Below the pieces are notes generated by a model. It did not search any database, was not told where the DNA came from, and saw only the letters and a program-made list of their open reading frames with translations. From an uncultured Clostridia bacterium (lineage in GTDB: Bacteria; Bacillota; Clostridia; Christensenellales; UBA1242): a stretch of DNA of 64,000 nt. The number at the start of each line of letters is the position of its first letter. The first letter of the stretch is position 1. Shown piece by piece: positions 18,486 to 28,700 of the stretch. The translations under genes were made by a program, and so were the position numbers. The stretch lies in assembly GCA_937992055.1 (NCBI GenBank), contig CALKLQ010000041.1, positions 1 through 64,000 of the forward strand, given 5' to 3'.

Positions 18486-19307
18486 TTAATTATCATTTTC
18501 ATTATAAAAATCAAATGAACGCATAATTTCAGAAAGGTCGTCTTTAGGGTTTACCGCCTCTTTCAAATCAAAACCGCTCTCATTTGGATAAGGGAACTCG
18601 TCTTCAACATCTTTTTTAGATAAAAAACTTGAATATTGCAAATTATCATCAAAATCTTCTGTTAAAAATTTGTCTGCTAGAGTTTCATATTCATCATCTT
18701 TTTGCAGCTTTAAATTTGTTATAGGTTTTATCATGGACGCCTTCTCTTCAATTCTTCCAAGTTCTGTTTGTCCGGTGTGTAAATCCTTTGAAACCAAATT
18801 TCTTTCTAGTTTTTTTGTTTTTGGTGGCAATTTGGTTTGATTTTGATTGGACATCTTTGCAAGCAAAGCACGCATAGGGTCATTTTTATAGTTTGAACTT
18901 GCAGCAAGTTCCACATCTTGTTTAATTACATTTTCTATAGACTTTTTGAAATCTTCTAACATATGCTTGATATTGTGAGAATCTTCCAAGTTTGGGTGTT
19001 TGTTAACCATTTCATTTAAAAGAAGTTCCCACCTATCATATAAAAGTGAAATTTGTTGAATTTTCAATTTATAAACATTCTTAGAGCTATTCTCAATTTG
19101 TTTAGCTTTTTCTATTGCTGCCGTCAAAGCCATTGTGACATTTTCACCATTTTTTTCAATTTCATCTTGTTGATTTTTCAGTTTAAAATATTCATTTTCA
19201 GCTTTTAAACAACGAGTTTTCCATTGAGCTAATTCCCTATTTAAATTGTTAATATACTCATCTACATCAGCTTTTTTATAACCATTTTTTTCATTCTGAA
19301 ACTGCAC
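18486..19307 (-). CDS. DivIVA-domain protein
   Basis: 273 aa. The N-terminus FQNEKNGYKKADVDEYI matches the DivIVA/GpsB membrane-binding signature. A heptad-rich coiled coil runs from about residue 18 to 125. The rest is a charged, probably disordered tail. Family members mark curved membrane at poles and septa and recruit partners in division, wall growth or sporulation. The likely start is GTG 19307 after AAGGAG. It overlaps the upstream membrane protein by 17 nt. Which DivIVA paralogue it is cannot be decided here. Confidence 0.82.
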   Translation of the reverse strand: MQFQNEKNGYKKADVDEYINNLNRELAQWKTRCLKAENEYFKLKNQQDEIEKNGENVTMALTAAIEKAKQIENSSKNVYKLKIQQISLLYDRWELLLNEMVNKHPNLEDSHNIKHMLEDFKKSIENVIKQDVELAASSNYKNDPMRALLAKMSNQNQTKLPPKTKKLERNLVSKDLHTGQTELGRIEEKASMIKPITNLKLQKDDEYETLADKFLTEDFDDNLQYSSFLSKKDVEDEFPYPNESGFDLKEAVNPKDDLSEIMRSFDFYNENDN

Positions 19308-19800
19308 TTTTACGCTCCTTTGCTTTTAAAATCGAAACCAAAATAAGGCTCAAAACAAATGCAATAAATCCTCCTTGCACAATCCAAAAAATTGTGAGAG
19401 AAAAAATATTTTTTATTACAATTAATATTATCACCTCTAAAAGCGACAATGCAAACAAAATAAAGTGAATATTTTGACGAAATATAAAAAAAACTACCAA
19501 ACAAGCACAAGAAAAAGCTAAAAAATAATAAGCAAGCATATTGTTCAAATGTATATAAACATTAACTATACCAATATAAGACGATAGATAAAGAGTCAGT
19601 CCTAAAAACATGGCTGAATCCAATCTAAAAAAAACACTTTTTGCGACAAGAATTGCACCTAAAAAATTTAATGCCAAAGAAAACCATGCCTTATGTATTT
19701 TAAAAGGATTTAGAATTCCCCAAATTACAAAGAGCATATAAACCAATAAAAGAATAGAGCAAATTATTCTAAGCGCGATTGTTCTTTTGATTTTTTCCAC
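19291..19800 (-). CDS. Membrane protein, 169 aa, unknown function
   Basis: About five or six hydrophobic segments fill almost the whole length; the ends are short and charged. The apparent start is GTG 19800, which overlaps lgt by 37 nt. No clear ribosome site was seen, so the true start may be further in. It lies between lgt and the DivIVA-like gene in one operon and may serve the same envelope-related unit. No known motif was recognised. Confidence 0.65.
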   Translation of the reverse strand: MEKIKRTIALRIICSILLLVYMLFVIWGILNPFKIHKAWFSLALNFLGAILVAKSVFFRLDSAMFLGLTLYLSSYIGIVNVYIHLNNMLAYYFLAFSCACLVVFFIFRQNIHFILFALSLLEVIILIVIKNIFSLTIFWIVQGGFIAFVLSLILVSILKAKERKSAVSE

Positions 19801-20555
19801 TTCGTTTTTAGTGTGAAGAATAAAAATAATATTATTCCTACCACAACTAAAATACCTGATAAAAGTTGAGACACTCTAATACCACTATTTCCCAAAAATA
19901 AGCTATCCCCTCTGAAGCCTTCAATAATGCATCTAACAATGCCATAGCAAATAAAATATAGCGACATGATTGCGCCTTCAGATTTAATTTTTTTAATAGC
20001 AAAAAACAAGCCAATAAAAATTAATATATCAAAAAAACTTTCATAAAAAAATGTTGAAAGGTGCCATGTTCCATTTATCATTGTTGAAAATGGGAACCAC
20101 ATCAAATTAGGATTTGTAACTTCAACTCCATAACAGCAACTGGAAAAATAGCAACCTATTCTACCTATTCCCTGACCAAGAACAAGCGAAACACATGCCA
20201 CATCTGCTAGCTTTAAAAAACTTTTTTTATGAATAACACAAAACAGCATAATCCCTAAAGCTCCGCCAATCACGCCTCCATATATCGCCATTCCACCATT
20301 CCAAATTGCAAAAACTTCCCAAAAAGAAAAAGTTTCACCACTAAAAAGCACATAATAAAGTCTTGCTCCAACAATTGAAAGGGGCAAAACATAAAGAGCC
20401 ATTGTGTAAATATCTTCGGCTTTTAAACCTCTATATTTAGTATTATATACGGCAATAATAATACCTATTAGCATTCCTAAAGCTATTAATATCCCATAGA
20501 ATTTTATTTCCAAGCCAAGTATATTAAAACCACTTACCACATTTAACATATTCAT
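19764..20555 (-). CDS. lgt: Prolipoprotein diacylglyceryl transferase
   Basis: 263 aa with seven or so membrane helices. The Lgt signature is seen as RIGCYFSSCCYG near residue 137. An N-terminal FYGILIALGMLIG and the IVGARLYYV segment are also typical. Lgt transfers a diacylglyceryl group from phosphatidylglycerol to the lipobox cysteine of prolipoproteins, such as the one at 1366-3195. It starts at ATG 20555 and heads a three-gene operon. Confidence 0.94.
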   Translation of the reverse strand: MNMLNVVSGFNILGLEIKFYGILIALGMLIGIIIAVYNTKYRGLKAEDIYTMALYVLPLSIVGARLYYVLFSGETFSFWEVFAIWNGGMAIYGGVIGGALGIMLFCVIHKKSFLKLADVACVSLVLGQGIGRIGCYFSSCCYGVEVTNPNLMWFPFSTMINGTWHLSTFFYESFFDILIFIGLFFAIKKIKSEGAIMSLYFICYGIVRCIIEGFRGDSLFLGNSGIRVSQLLSGILVVVGIILFLFFTLKTKWKKSKEQSRLE

Positions 20556-21050
20556 ATTTTAATTATATGATTCCAAACAAAATTAGTCAATTAATATTCA
20601 TAAAACAATTATTTCTTGCAATCTATTAAAAGCAAATTTTAAAAGTCATTTATATTTATTTTTCTTATAAAAATTTGCGTTAAGATTTTATCTTTATTAA
20701 TAATCATCTAAATAAACTTAAATTCTATTTTGTTTAACTTTATTTCATTTTACTGCTGGATACCTATAAGAGGAAACTACTAAAAGATGGAATAAAAAGC
20801 ACACCCTACTCGAAAAACTGCAAACAAAAATTTTAGCTATTTTTTTTGCTTTTGTTTACTACAAAACGATAATTTCCATTTAGTGAGCGTCAACTAATTA
20901 GGATACTTTGAATCTTGACGCTTGATTTTAATTTGACTTTTAGCTGAGTCTACCTTCACCAAACAGTGCTTTATGCGAACTGATATTTTGACAAATACTC
21001 CGCCCTTTCAGATGTTTCTTCTATATGAAATAAAAAATAATTTAATTTAG
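20556..21050. other. Non-coding gap with hairpins, no gene seen
   Basis: No open frame of substance. Two inverted repeats stand out: AGCGTCAA (20886-20893) with TTGACGCT (20915-20922), and GCAAACAAAA near 20820 with TTTTGTTTAC about 20 bp on. A small RNA is possible, but I compared the segment with what I remember of 6S RNA, SRP RNA and tmRNA and none matched. Confidence 0.35.
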
Positions 21051-21965
21051 TTACTTTAAAAAACCTTTTATTATAATATCTTCTGCTTGACTTTCGGTAA
21101 AACCTAAAGTCATCAATTTGACAATTTGTTCTCCTGCAATTTTACCAATTGCTGCCTCATGGACTAATGTTGCCTCAACATTATTGCATGTAATTTGAGG
21201 AACTGAAACTATCTTTGCATTTCCAACTAAAATTCCATCACATTCAACATGTCCAAAACATTCGTTTTCGCCAATAATATTAGAATTGAAAATTTGCAAA
21301 GAATTATCTTTTGCAACGCTTCTGGAAATCAACTCAACACTACTATTTTTACCTAAAAGTCTAACTTCAAAGTCTGTGGAAGCGGACTGATTTTCTGTGG
21401 TTAATATTTTTTCTTTTATTACTAGTTTTGCGTCCTCATTAATCTTTGCTAAAGTTTTTCTTTTAGAAGATGCTACACCCTTTATTTGCAGGGTTTCCAT
21501 TGTAAAACTACTACCTCTTTCCATTTCTATTAATGTAGTTGGATTTAAAACTTTTTCACCTTTTCCCTTACCAAGTCCAATATGTTTTTCTATATAGTTT
21601 ACTTTACAATTTTCACCCAAATGAAAGCTATGAATTCCATCATGCTGACTCTTTTCACTAGTATCATTATGAATACCGCATCCCGCGATAATAGTTACCT
21701 CAGCATTATTTCCTATATAAAAATCATTATAAACCAAATCTGTAAAACCACCTTGGGTTATAATAACTGGGATATGAACACTTTTGTTTTTTACATCTGG
21801 TTTAACAATGATATCTATGCCACTAACATCTTTTTTAGGCACAATTTCAATTTCTTGAGTAGTATTTCTTATAGAATAGCCATTTTTTCGTATATTATAA
21901 GCACCAGTTGGGATTTCATGCAAATCTGCAACAGCAAGTAATAATTCGTCATCAATGTTTTTCAT
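21051..21965 (-). CDS. smsB: SufB/SufD-family Fe-S scaffold protein (SMS-type SmsB)
   Basis: 304 aa, shorter than the usual SufB or SufD. It has the right-handed beta-helix core typical of the family and a C-terminal helical signature with HEAAIGKIAGEQ. This C-terminal segment holds the conserved acidic/His cluster-assembly residues. No separate sufB plus sufD pair, sufS or sufU lies nearby. Together with the SufC-like ATPase it fits the minimal two-gene SUF/SMS iron-sulfur system of anaerobes. It overlaps the ATPase gene by 4 nt (ATGA). Confidence 0.85.
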   Translation of the reverse strand: MKNIDDELLLAVADLHEIPTGAYNIRKNGYSIRNTTQEIEIVPKKDVSGIDIIVKPDVKNKSVHIPVIITQGGFTDLVYNDFYIGNNAEVTIIAGCGIHNDTSEKSQHDGIHSFHLGENCKVNYIEKHIGLGKGKGEKVLNPTTLIEMERGSSFTMETLQIKGVASSKRKTLAKINEDAKLVIKEKILTTENQSASTDFEVRLLGKNSSVELISRSVAKDNSLQIFNSNIIGENECFGHVECDGILVGNAKIVSVPQITCNNVEATLVHEAAIGKIAGEQIVKLMTLGFTESQAEDIIIKGFLK

Positions 21966-22669
21966 CTTTCACCTGCCAGTTTTTTACAAGAGAAGTTTGT
22001 CAATGAAGAAATGATATCTTTTGAATAACCTTGTTTTTCTACCTTTCCATTATCTAAGACAATTATTTCATCTGCTATTTCTAATATTTTTTGTTGATGA
22101 GTTACAATAATGGTTAAACTATCTCTTTGTTTTAAAGATTGAAAAATACTAGTTAATCCCTCAAAGCTCCAAATGTCAATCCCAGCTTCAGGTTCATCAT
22201 AAATATTTATCTTTTTTCTTTCTGCCAAGTTTAATGCAAGTTCAATTCTTTTAAGTTCACCACCGGAAAGTGTTGAGTCAAGTCCTCTATTTAAATAATC
22301 TTTCGCACAAAGTCCAACACGACTCAAAAAATCACAACCACATTTTTTTATGGCTTTATCGTCTTTTAAAATAACTTTCAACAAATCTAAAACGTTCAAA
22401 CCCTTAAACTTGACTGGTTGTTGAAAGGTATAACCAATGCCAAGATTGGCTCTTTCATTTATAGAAAGCTTGTCAATGTTTTTTTTATCCAAGGTTATCG
22501 ATCCGGAATTTTGTTTAACTATTCCCATAATAGCTTTAACTAGCGTGCTTTTCCCACTTCCATTATGCCCAGTTATTGCATATATTTTACCATAGTTAAA
22601 ATTTAAATTAATATCATCTAAAATTTTTTTCTCACCAATTTGATAAGTAAGGTTAGAAATCTTTAGCAT
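21962..22669 (-). CDS. smsC: SufC-family ATPase (SMS-type SmsC)
   Basis: 235-aa ABC ATPase. Walker A GHNGSGKST is near residue 35, the ABC signature LSGGELKRIE near 138, and Walker B INIYDEPEAGID near 158; the DEPEAGID form is typical of SufC rather than of transporters. There is no membrane partner. It would energise Fe-S cluster assembly on the SmsB scaffold. An ATG with a GGAG site. It is third in an operon that begins with the HAD phosphatase gene. Confidence 0.9.
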   Translation of the reverse strand: MLKISNLTYQIGEKKILDDINLNFNYGKIYAITGHNGSGKSTLVKAIMGIVKQNSGSITLDKKNIDKLSINERANLGIGYTFQQPVKFKGLNVLDLLKVILKDDKAIKKCGCDFLSRVGLCAKDYLNRGLDSTLSGGELKRIELALNLAERKKINIYDEPEAGIDIWSFEGLTSIFQSLKQRDSLTIIVTHQQKILEIADEIIVLDNGKVEKQGYSKDIISSLTNFSCKKLAGER

Positions 22670-22681
22670 ATTTTACTCCAT

Positions 22682-23074
22682 TTAATTTCCATATATTTCT
22701 TCATAAATTTGTATAATAGTATTAATACATTTAGCAATTTTCATTTCTACAATATTTCCCAAATTATCATTTGAACATTCAAGCAGTAGATAATTGCTTA
22801 CTTCGTATCCAAGACAAGCTATCTGCCTTGAAAGTTCAATAGCAGTTGGCATATCATATTCATTGCATTCATTACAAGTATTTTGTGTTTCTGTAAAAAA
22901 CTCCTTAAAATTGTCATTGATACAAGTTTTAAGCATGGCTTGAGCTTCTTTTGTATTCTTTTGACATGTTTCAATATCTCCATCATTCATTGCTATTTCA
23001 CTTGATAAAATCAATTTAGAAATATAAGCGGTATTCTGTATTAATTCTAATAAAATTTTTTGTTTTTCATCCAT
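22682..23074 (-). CDS. Helical protein with Cys motif, 130 aa, unknown function
   Basis: Mostly helical, acidic and soluble. A central TCNECNEYD segment gives a CxxC pair, and there are several other cysteines. It lies 12 bp upstream of smsC and 17 bp downstream of the HAD gene, so all four genes are co-transcribed. A link to Fe-S metabolism is suggested only by this position and the cysteines. The family is not recognised. Confidence 0.7.
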   Translation of the reverse strand: MDEKQKILLELIQNTAYISKLILSSEIAMNDGDIETCQKNTKEAQAMLKTCINDNFKEFFTETQNTCNECNEYDMPTAIELSRQIACLGYEVSNYLLLECSNDNLGNIVEMKIAKCINTIIQIYEEIYGN

Positions 23075-23091
23075 CTTAAAACCTCTTTAAA

Positions 23092-23640
23092 TTAAGTTAT
23101 TTTTCTTATTCCACCCTTGTTTACAAGATATCCATTCTGAGATAATTTCATCATTGGCTTATCGCTTAAGCTATCTGAATAAAATGAAAAAAGGCAAGTT
23201 TCAGGAAAGAGATTTCTAAATCTAACGCACTTTTCCTCTCCCCAACAATTTTTTCCAGCAATCTTACCTGTTTTAACATTCATTTTTGTGGCTATCACGT
23301 TTTTTATATTTAATCGCTTGCAAATTGGAAATAGCAAAAACTCGGGTGAAGCGCTTATGATAACATCATTTTCTCGTTTTTGATTTAAATACCATTTTTC
23401 AATTTTGCATATATTTTTATCCCAAAATAAATCTATTTGCTTTGTTTTATTGGGAATTAAAATTAAATACATTCCTAACACTTCTTTTATTAATTTTCTA
23501 CTTGAAAAAACAAATATAAACATAATAATTTGAAAAGGTAGCAATATAATTATATAAGGAAATTTTTTAAAACAAAATAAATAGAAATTTACAAAGCAAT
23601 CTCCTTTATATATTGTTTTATCAAAATCATAACCATTCAT
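23092..23640 (-). CDS. HAD-superfamily phosphatase, SerB-like subfamily (IB)
   Basis: 182 aa. It begins MNGYDFDKTIYKGD, giving HAD motif 1 DxDxT at residues 5-9. SASPEF near residue 97 is motif 2, and a DSLSDKPM segment near 160 is the acidic motif 4. A hydrophobic stretch at about 30-50 may form a cap or a membrane-associated segment. Subfamily IB enzymes dephosphorylate small molecules or lipid head groups; the substrate cannot be read here. It is the first gene of the sms operon. Confidence 0.85.
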   Translation of the reverse strand: MNGYDFDKTIYKGDCFVNFYLFCFKKFPYIIILLPFQIIMFIFVFSSRKLIKEVLGMYLILIPNKTKQIDLFWDKNICKIEKWYLNQKRENDVIISASPEFLLFPICKRLNIKNVIATKMNVKTGKIAGKNCWGEEKCVRFRNLFPETCLFSFYSDSLSDKPMMKLSQNGYLVNKGGIRKIT

Positions 23641-23897
23641 ATTTTATCCAAAAAATTAACTTAAAAGTTTAAACTTATTAATATTTGAATTAATGTGATT
23701 ATGTTAAATATAACCGCAATTAATTTAAATTGTTTTTAACCTGCAATAGTTTAGCATAAATTTATTTAAATTCAAAGCAAAAGCTATTGAAAATTTAACA
23801 AGTTAAATTTTATTTTGGTAACCGCAATATAGTTAATAATTACAAAGAGAAAAGCTTTTATATAGAATATTTCTCAGAGATAGTTTGTAAATAAGAA
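23641..23897. other. Intergenic gap, nothing recognised
   Basis: AT-rich DNA without a plausible start plus frame on either strand. It separates the sms operon from the terminator of the 312-aa gene. Confidence 0.4.
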
Positions 23898-23923
23898 AAA
23901 ACAACTGCAAATGCAGTTGTTTT
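23898..23923 (-). terminator. Terminator of the 312-aa gene
   Basis: AAAACAACTGCA (23898-23909) and TGCAGTTGTTTT (23912-23923) form a perfect 12-bp stem. It runs into T's on the minus strand, just after the stop codon. Confidence 0.85.
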
Positions 23924-23933
23924 AATTTGTTTA

Positions 23934-24872
23934 TTATATAAAATCAAGAAATTCAGAATCTTCTTCAACTTTTGTTTTTGGTTCAAATTCTTTTTGAATA
24001 GCTGAAACAGCACTTTCAAAATCTTCTTTTTCAATAGCATAATGTTCGGTTGCACATTTTTTTATTTCCTCAGACTTATTGTACTCATCAGTATGCATTT
24101 TTCTTTTAGAAGTTTTAATTGCCTTTTTGCCATCTTCACTTCCAAAGTTAAAATCTGCTAGAGAAAAATCAATAGATTCGCCTTTACTTTCCGCTTCTTG
24201 CGCAGATACATAAGCTTCTGCTAAGATGTTGGTCAAGCTATTTTTAAAAACAATATCATTAGTACTTCTCAAAAGAGCCATTCTATTTTCACCAGAGAAA
24301 ACTTCAACTACTCTAGGATAATTTGAATCATCAGATTTTTGTTTTAATGATTCTTTAAAAGCGTTTTGGGCATATTCACTATTACAATATATTGTGTTAC
24401 TATTGAATTCGACATTATAACCGCCAACTTTTTTTGTTTCAACATAGCTATATTTTGTAGTTTTAACCGGTAAAATATCATCTAACTTATTTTCATATTT
24501 AACAACTTTTTCTTGTTTCTCATTAAGTTCAGCCAATTTCATTTTAGCATTGTATTTTTGACGTTTTCTTTCATTTTTGTTAAGTCTTTTGTTAGAAAAG
24601 GTTTTACTATTAATTTCTGTAGATTCAGGTGTCATAAAGCCCATTTTTGCACAATGCAATCTGTTTTTATATAACTTTTTAAGCATTTTTTTTACCGCAT
24701 TTGGGTTTTGTGATTTTTCTTTAGACATCTTTCTAGCTAATCTTTCTTTTTTTGCGTTTCTTGCTCTTGTTAAAGGATTAACAGCGCCGTATTTTGTAAC
24801 AACTCCAACAACGGTTCCAACTACAGCAACCGTTCCTAAGCAAACTAAAATAGTTATAATAGGTGTAATCAT
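23934..24872 (-). CDS. Membrane-anchored protein, 312 aa, unknown function
   Basis: One N-terminal membrane helix (about residues 3-27) is followed by a strongly basic segment (about 35-75: LTRARNAKKERLARK, then KKMLKKLYKNR). The C-terminal domain is mixed and acidic, and ends EEDSEFLDFI. The ATG has a GGAGG site, a sigma-A promoter with a TATAAT box, and its own terminator, so it is a single expressed gene. The topology suggests a cytoplasmic domain tethered to the membrane. I do not recognise the family. Confidence 0.75.
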   Translation of the reverse strand: MITPIITILVCLGTVAVVGTVVGVVTKYGAVNPLTRARNAKKERLARKMSKEKSQNPNAVKKMLKKLYKNRLHCAKMGFMTPESTEINSKTFSNKRLNKNERKRQKYNAKMKLAELNEKQEKVVKYENKLDDILPVKTTKYSYVETKKVGGYNVEFNSNTIYCNSEYAQNAFKESLKQKSDDSNYPRVVEVFSGENRMALLRSTNDIVFKNSLTNILAEAYVSAQEAESKGESIDFSLADFNFGSEDGKKAIKTSKRKMHTDEYNKSEEIKKCATEHYAIEKEDFESAVSAIQKEFEPKTKVEEDSEFLDFI

Positions 24873-24902
24873 ATTTAAACCTCCAACTCTTATTTATATA
24901 AG

Positions 24903-24930
24903 ATTATATCACTTTTGCATTTTTTGTCAA
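24903..24930 (-). promoter_or_regulatory. Sigma-A promoter of the 312-aa gene
   Basis: Minus strand: -35 TTGACA (24930-24925), 16-bp spacer, -10 TATAAT (24908-24903), about 30 bp upstream of the start. Confidence 0.85.
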
Positions 24931-25235
24931 TACCTACTATTAGATTTTTTTGTCGTGAAAAACAAATTAAATTTATAAAGCCATAGCATTAAATTTTGTT
25001 ACTTTGAATTTAAGAATAATATTTCAATCATGTAATTAATAAACTAAATTTACATTATCATAAGTTTTATTTGAAAGCACTTTTGGCATTTTCAATCAAA
25101 CCGTTGTTTACTTAAATGTGACGCCTTGTAAAGCAAGAGGTTTTTGAAATAAACAAGATTTGCGAATAAACAGCAAAGCATCATCACATAGTTTTTTTAT
25201 TTTTCAGTTCTATCTTAAGCAACAAGTAAAGCTAA
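24931..25235. other. Intergenic gap, nothing recognised
   Basis: About 300 bp of AT-rich DNA between the 312-aa gene and the 3' end of rsfS. I see no gene or conserved RNA. Confidence 0.4.
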
Positions 25236-25565
25236 TTAAAATTTTTTATAATCTTTATAAAGTCTTTCTAAATTATATTTTTCCCTTTCCTTAGTTATTA
25301 AAATATGTAATATTAAGTCTTTTAAATCTATTACAATCCAGCTTCCCTTGTTTAGCCCCTCTAAATTACAAAGTTGAATATTCAAATCGTTTAGCAAATT
25401 CAAAATTTCATTGCAAGCATTTTTGCAATCGTCATGATTTTCGAAAGAAGACAAAACAATATATTTAGCTAAATTATTTTTTCCTTGGGTATCAAAAGTG
25501 CAAATATTTTTTGCATTTAAGCTATTCAATTTTTCTATTATTTTTTCTAGGCTTTCTTGTAACAT
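25236..25565 (-). CDS. rsfS: Ribosomal silencing factor RsfS
   Basis: 109 aa, the usual RsfS length. The DUF143 fold is seen as an N-terminal helix, the strand KYIVLSSF with polar residues, and the hallmark GSWIVIDLKDLILHIL, followed by REKYNLERLY. RsfS binds ribosomal protein uL14 and blocks 50S-30S joining under starvation. The ATG follows AGGAG and the gene has its own promoter. It is transcribed divergently from nifJ. Confidence 0.93.
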   Translation of the reverse strand: MLQESLEKIIEKLNSLNAKNICTFDTQGKNNLAKYIVLSSFENHDDCKNACNEILNLLNDLNIQLCNLEGLNKGSWIVIDLKDLILHILITKEREKYNLERLYKDYKKF

Positions 25566-25586
25566 ATCCGCTCCTGAGTTATGTAT

Positions 25587-25615
25587 ATACTATATTAATA
25601 TGTGTAAATTGTCAA
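25587..25615 (-). promoter_or_regulatory. Sigma-A promoter of rsfS
   Basis: Minus strand: -35 TTGACA (25615-25610), 17-bp spacer, -10 TAGTAT (25592-25587). Confidence 0.82.
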
Positions 25616-25655
25616 ATTAAATATAATAAACAAAAATACAATTTAATTTATTCAT

Positions 25656-25684
25656 TTGACAGTTTTGTTTTAAACTTTTACACT
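25656..25684 (+). promoter_or_regulatory. Sigma-A promoter of nifJ
   Basis: -35 TTGACA (25656-25661), 17-bp spacer, -10 TACACT (25679-25684), with a short leader to the ATG at 25704. Confidence 0.82.
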
Positions 25685-25703
25685 TAATTATTAGGAGTGA
25701 AAA

Positions 25704-28700
25704 ATGAAAAAATTTATAAATGTCGATGGTAATACGGCAGCAGCTAACATTGCATATTATTTTAGCGAAGTCGCAGCCATTTATCCTATTACCCCCTCAT
25801 CTAACATGGCAGAACTATGTGATGAATGGGCAAGCACGGGCAAAAAAAACTATTTTGACATGCCAGTTAGAGTTGAACAGATGCAATCGGAAGCCGGAGC
25901 TGCTGGAGCGGTGCATGGAAGCTTGACTGCTGGAGCACTAACTACCACTTTTACCGCCAGTCAAGGATTACTACTCATGATTCCAAACATGTATAAAATT
26001 GCGGGTGAACTTTTACCTTGCGTATTCCATGTTTCAGCAAGAGCAATTGCCACACATGCGTTGTCTATTTTTGGCGACCACTCTGATGTAATGGCTTGTA
26101 GAATGACTGGATTTAATATGTTAGCCTCCTCAAGTGTTCAAGAAGCTCAAGATTTAGCCGTTATTGCTCATATCGCTTCAATAAAAGCTTCTCTACCCTT
26201 TATTCATTTTTTTGATGGTTTTAGAACCTCACATGAAATTCAAAAAATTCAAGCAATAGATGAAAATATACTAAATGAATTAATGCCTGTCGAAGAGGTT
26301 AATAAATTTAAAAGCCACGCCTTGACACCTGTTAATCCATGTCAACGTGGCACTGCTCAAAATCCTGATATATTTTTCCAAAATCGTGAAGCCTGCAATA
26401 AATTTTATAACAACACCTATGATATTGTTGACTCATCTATGAAACAGTTTGCACAAAAAACTGGAAGAGTTTATCATCCTTTTGACTATTACGGACCAAG
26501 TTCGCCTAAAAACCTTATTGTTATTATGGGAAGTGGCGCTCAAACTGTTATTGATGTTGTAAATCATGAAAATGATCTAGGTGTAATTGTCGTAAGGCTA
26601 TATCGCCCATTTAACTCAAAAGCTTTTGTTAAACTTATCCCTAATTCTGTCAAATGTGTAACCGTGCTAGATAGAACAAAAGAAAGTGGCGCTTCCTTTG
26701 AACCACTTTGCCAAGATGTCATTTCTGCACTTAGTGAATATAGTTTACAAATTAAAGTTCTTGGCGGAAGATATGGTCTTGGAAGCAAGGAATTTACCCC
26801 TAAATGTGTCAAAGCAGTTTTAAATAACATGCAAAAAGCCTGTAAAAATCATTTTACTGTAGGAATAAATGATGATGTCACAAACACCTCTCTTGAAATT
26901 GAGGAAGATTATGAAATCACACATTCATACAAACAATTGAAATTTTTTGGACTTGGCGGAGATGGAACTGTTAGCGCAAATAAAAATGCTATCAAAATTA
27001 TTGGTGAAAATTCTGACAACTTCACCCAAGGATATTTTGAATATGATTCAAAAAAATCTGGAAGCTTAACTATTTCACACCTGCGCCTAAGCCCAAATGA
27101 AATCAGAGCTCCATATCTTGTTAGCCAAGCAGACTTTATAGCGATACACAATTTTAATTTTGTTGCAAGATATAGAATTCTTGAAGATTTAAAAAACAAT
27201 GGTATTGTTTTATTAAACACATCATTAAAAAAAGAGGAACTTTCCTCTCACCTTCCTTTAAACTTTAAAAAAGCTCTTCTTGATAAAAATGCAACACTCT
27301 ATATTATTGACGCACAAGAAAAGGCTCAACAAATAGGCTTAGGTAATAAAATAAACACTATAATGCAATCCGCATTTTTTAAAGTTTCAAAGGTTATAGA
27401 CTATAACCTCGCAAAACAGGCTCTTAAAATGGCGGCGGAAAAGACTTATGGTAAAAAAGGCGAAAAAGTTGTTAAAATGAATTTTGATGCGATTGAACTT
27501 GGAGAGCAAGTTCAATACGTAAGTCTAGATTTAATAAGATTGGAAGAAAATTTAAGCTTCGACAAGCAAACTGAAGATGAATATTTTAGAAAATTCATTC
27601 AACCAGTAAACAGATTGGAAGGAAATTCTTTAAAAGTGTCAGAATTCTCTCCAGACGGTACCGTACCAACCGGAACAACAAAGTTTGAAAAACGTGGAAT
27701 TGCTGATAAATGCCCTAATTGGCTTAGTGAAAATTGCATTCAATGTGGATTTTGCACTTTGGTTTGTCCTCATGCAGCACTTAGAAGCAAATTAATTGAT
27801 AAACAACAATTAAAAGATGCGCCCGAACATTTCCAAAGCGTCAATGCTATTGGAGAAAACAATTTGAATTTTTGTTTGCAGCTTAGCCCTCTTGATTGCA
27901 CTGGATGTGGAGTTTGTGCCCAAGTATGTCCAGCAAAAAATAAAGCATTGGTTATGCAACCCGCCTCAACTATTTATGAAAAAGAAAAAGATAATTTTAA
28001 TTACTTTAAAGATTTAACTTCGCAAAATTCAAAATTTAATGCAGAAACGGTAAAAGGTCTACAATACAAAAAACCTTACTTTGAGTATAATTATGCTTGT
28101 GCTGGTTGTGGTGAAACACCTTATATAAAAATTGCCACCCAACTATTTGGAAATAATATGATAATTGCAAATGCAACTGGATGTTCAAGCATATATGGTG
28201 GCTCTGCCCCAGCTTGTCCTTACACTAAAGACGAAAATGGCTTTGGTCCAAGTTGGGCAAATAGTCTTTTTGAAGATAATGCAGAATTTGGGATGGGTAT
28301 AAAATTTGCTTTAGAAACTCAAAAAGCAAAGCTCATCAATTTAACAAACGAACTTTTAAATAAAAATATCAATAGTGAGTTAAAAGGCCTACTTCTCAAA
28401 TTTGTCGAGTTCCCAAATAAATTAAATACGAGTGAATGTGAAAAGATTATAAGCTTATTGCAAAACGAAAATGATTGTGAATTAAAAAATCTAATACTTC
28501 AAAGAAAAGATGATTTTTATAAAAAAAGTGTTTGGATTATTGGTGGTGATGGTTGGGCTTATGACATTGGATATGGCGGACTAGATCACCTACTCAATTC
28601 TAATATCGATGTAAACATTTTAGTTCTTGACAGTGAGGTTTATTCAAATACTGGCGGTCAAAGTTCAAAGAGCACACCAAGAGGAAGTTTTGCAAAATTT

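Noticed and set aside
20556..21050. 6S RNA, SRP RNA or tmRNA in the lgt-sms gap
   Set aside because: None of the conserved sequences of these RNAs could be found on either strand.
23858..24055. 65-aa frame overlapping the 3' end of the 312-aa gene
   Set aside because: It is an out-of-frame shadow of that gene and crosses its terminator.
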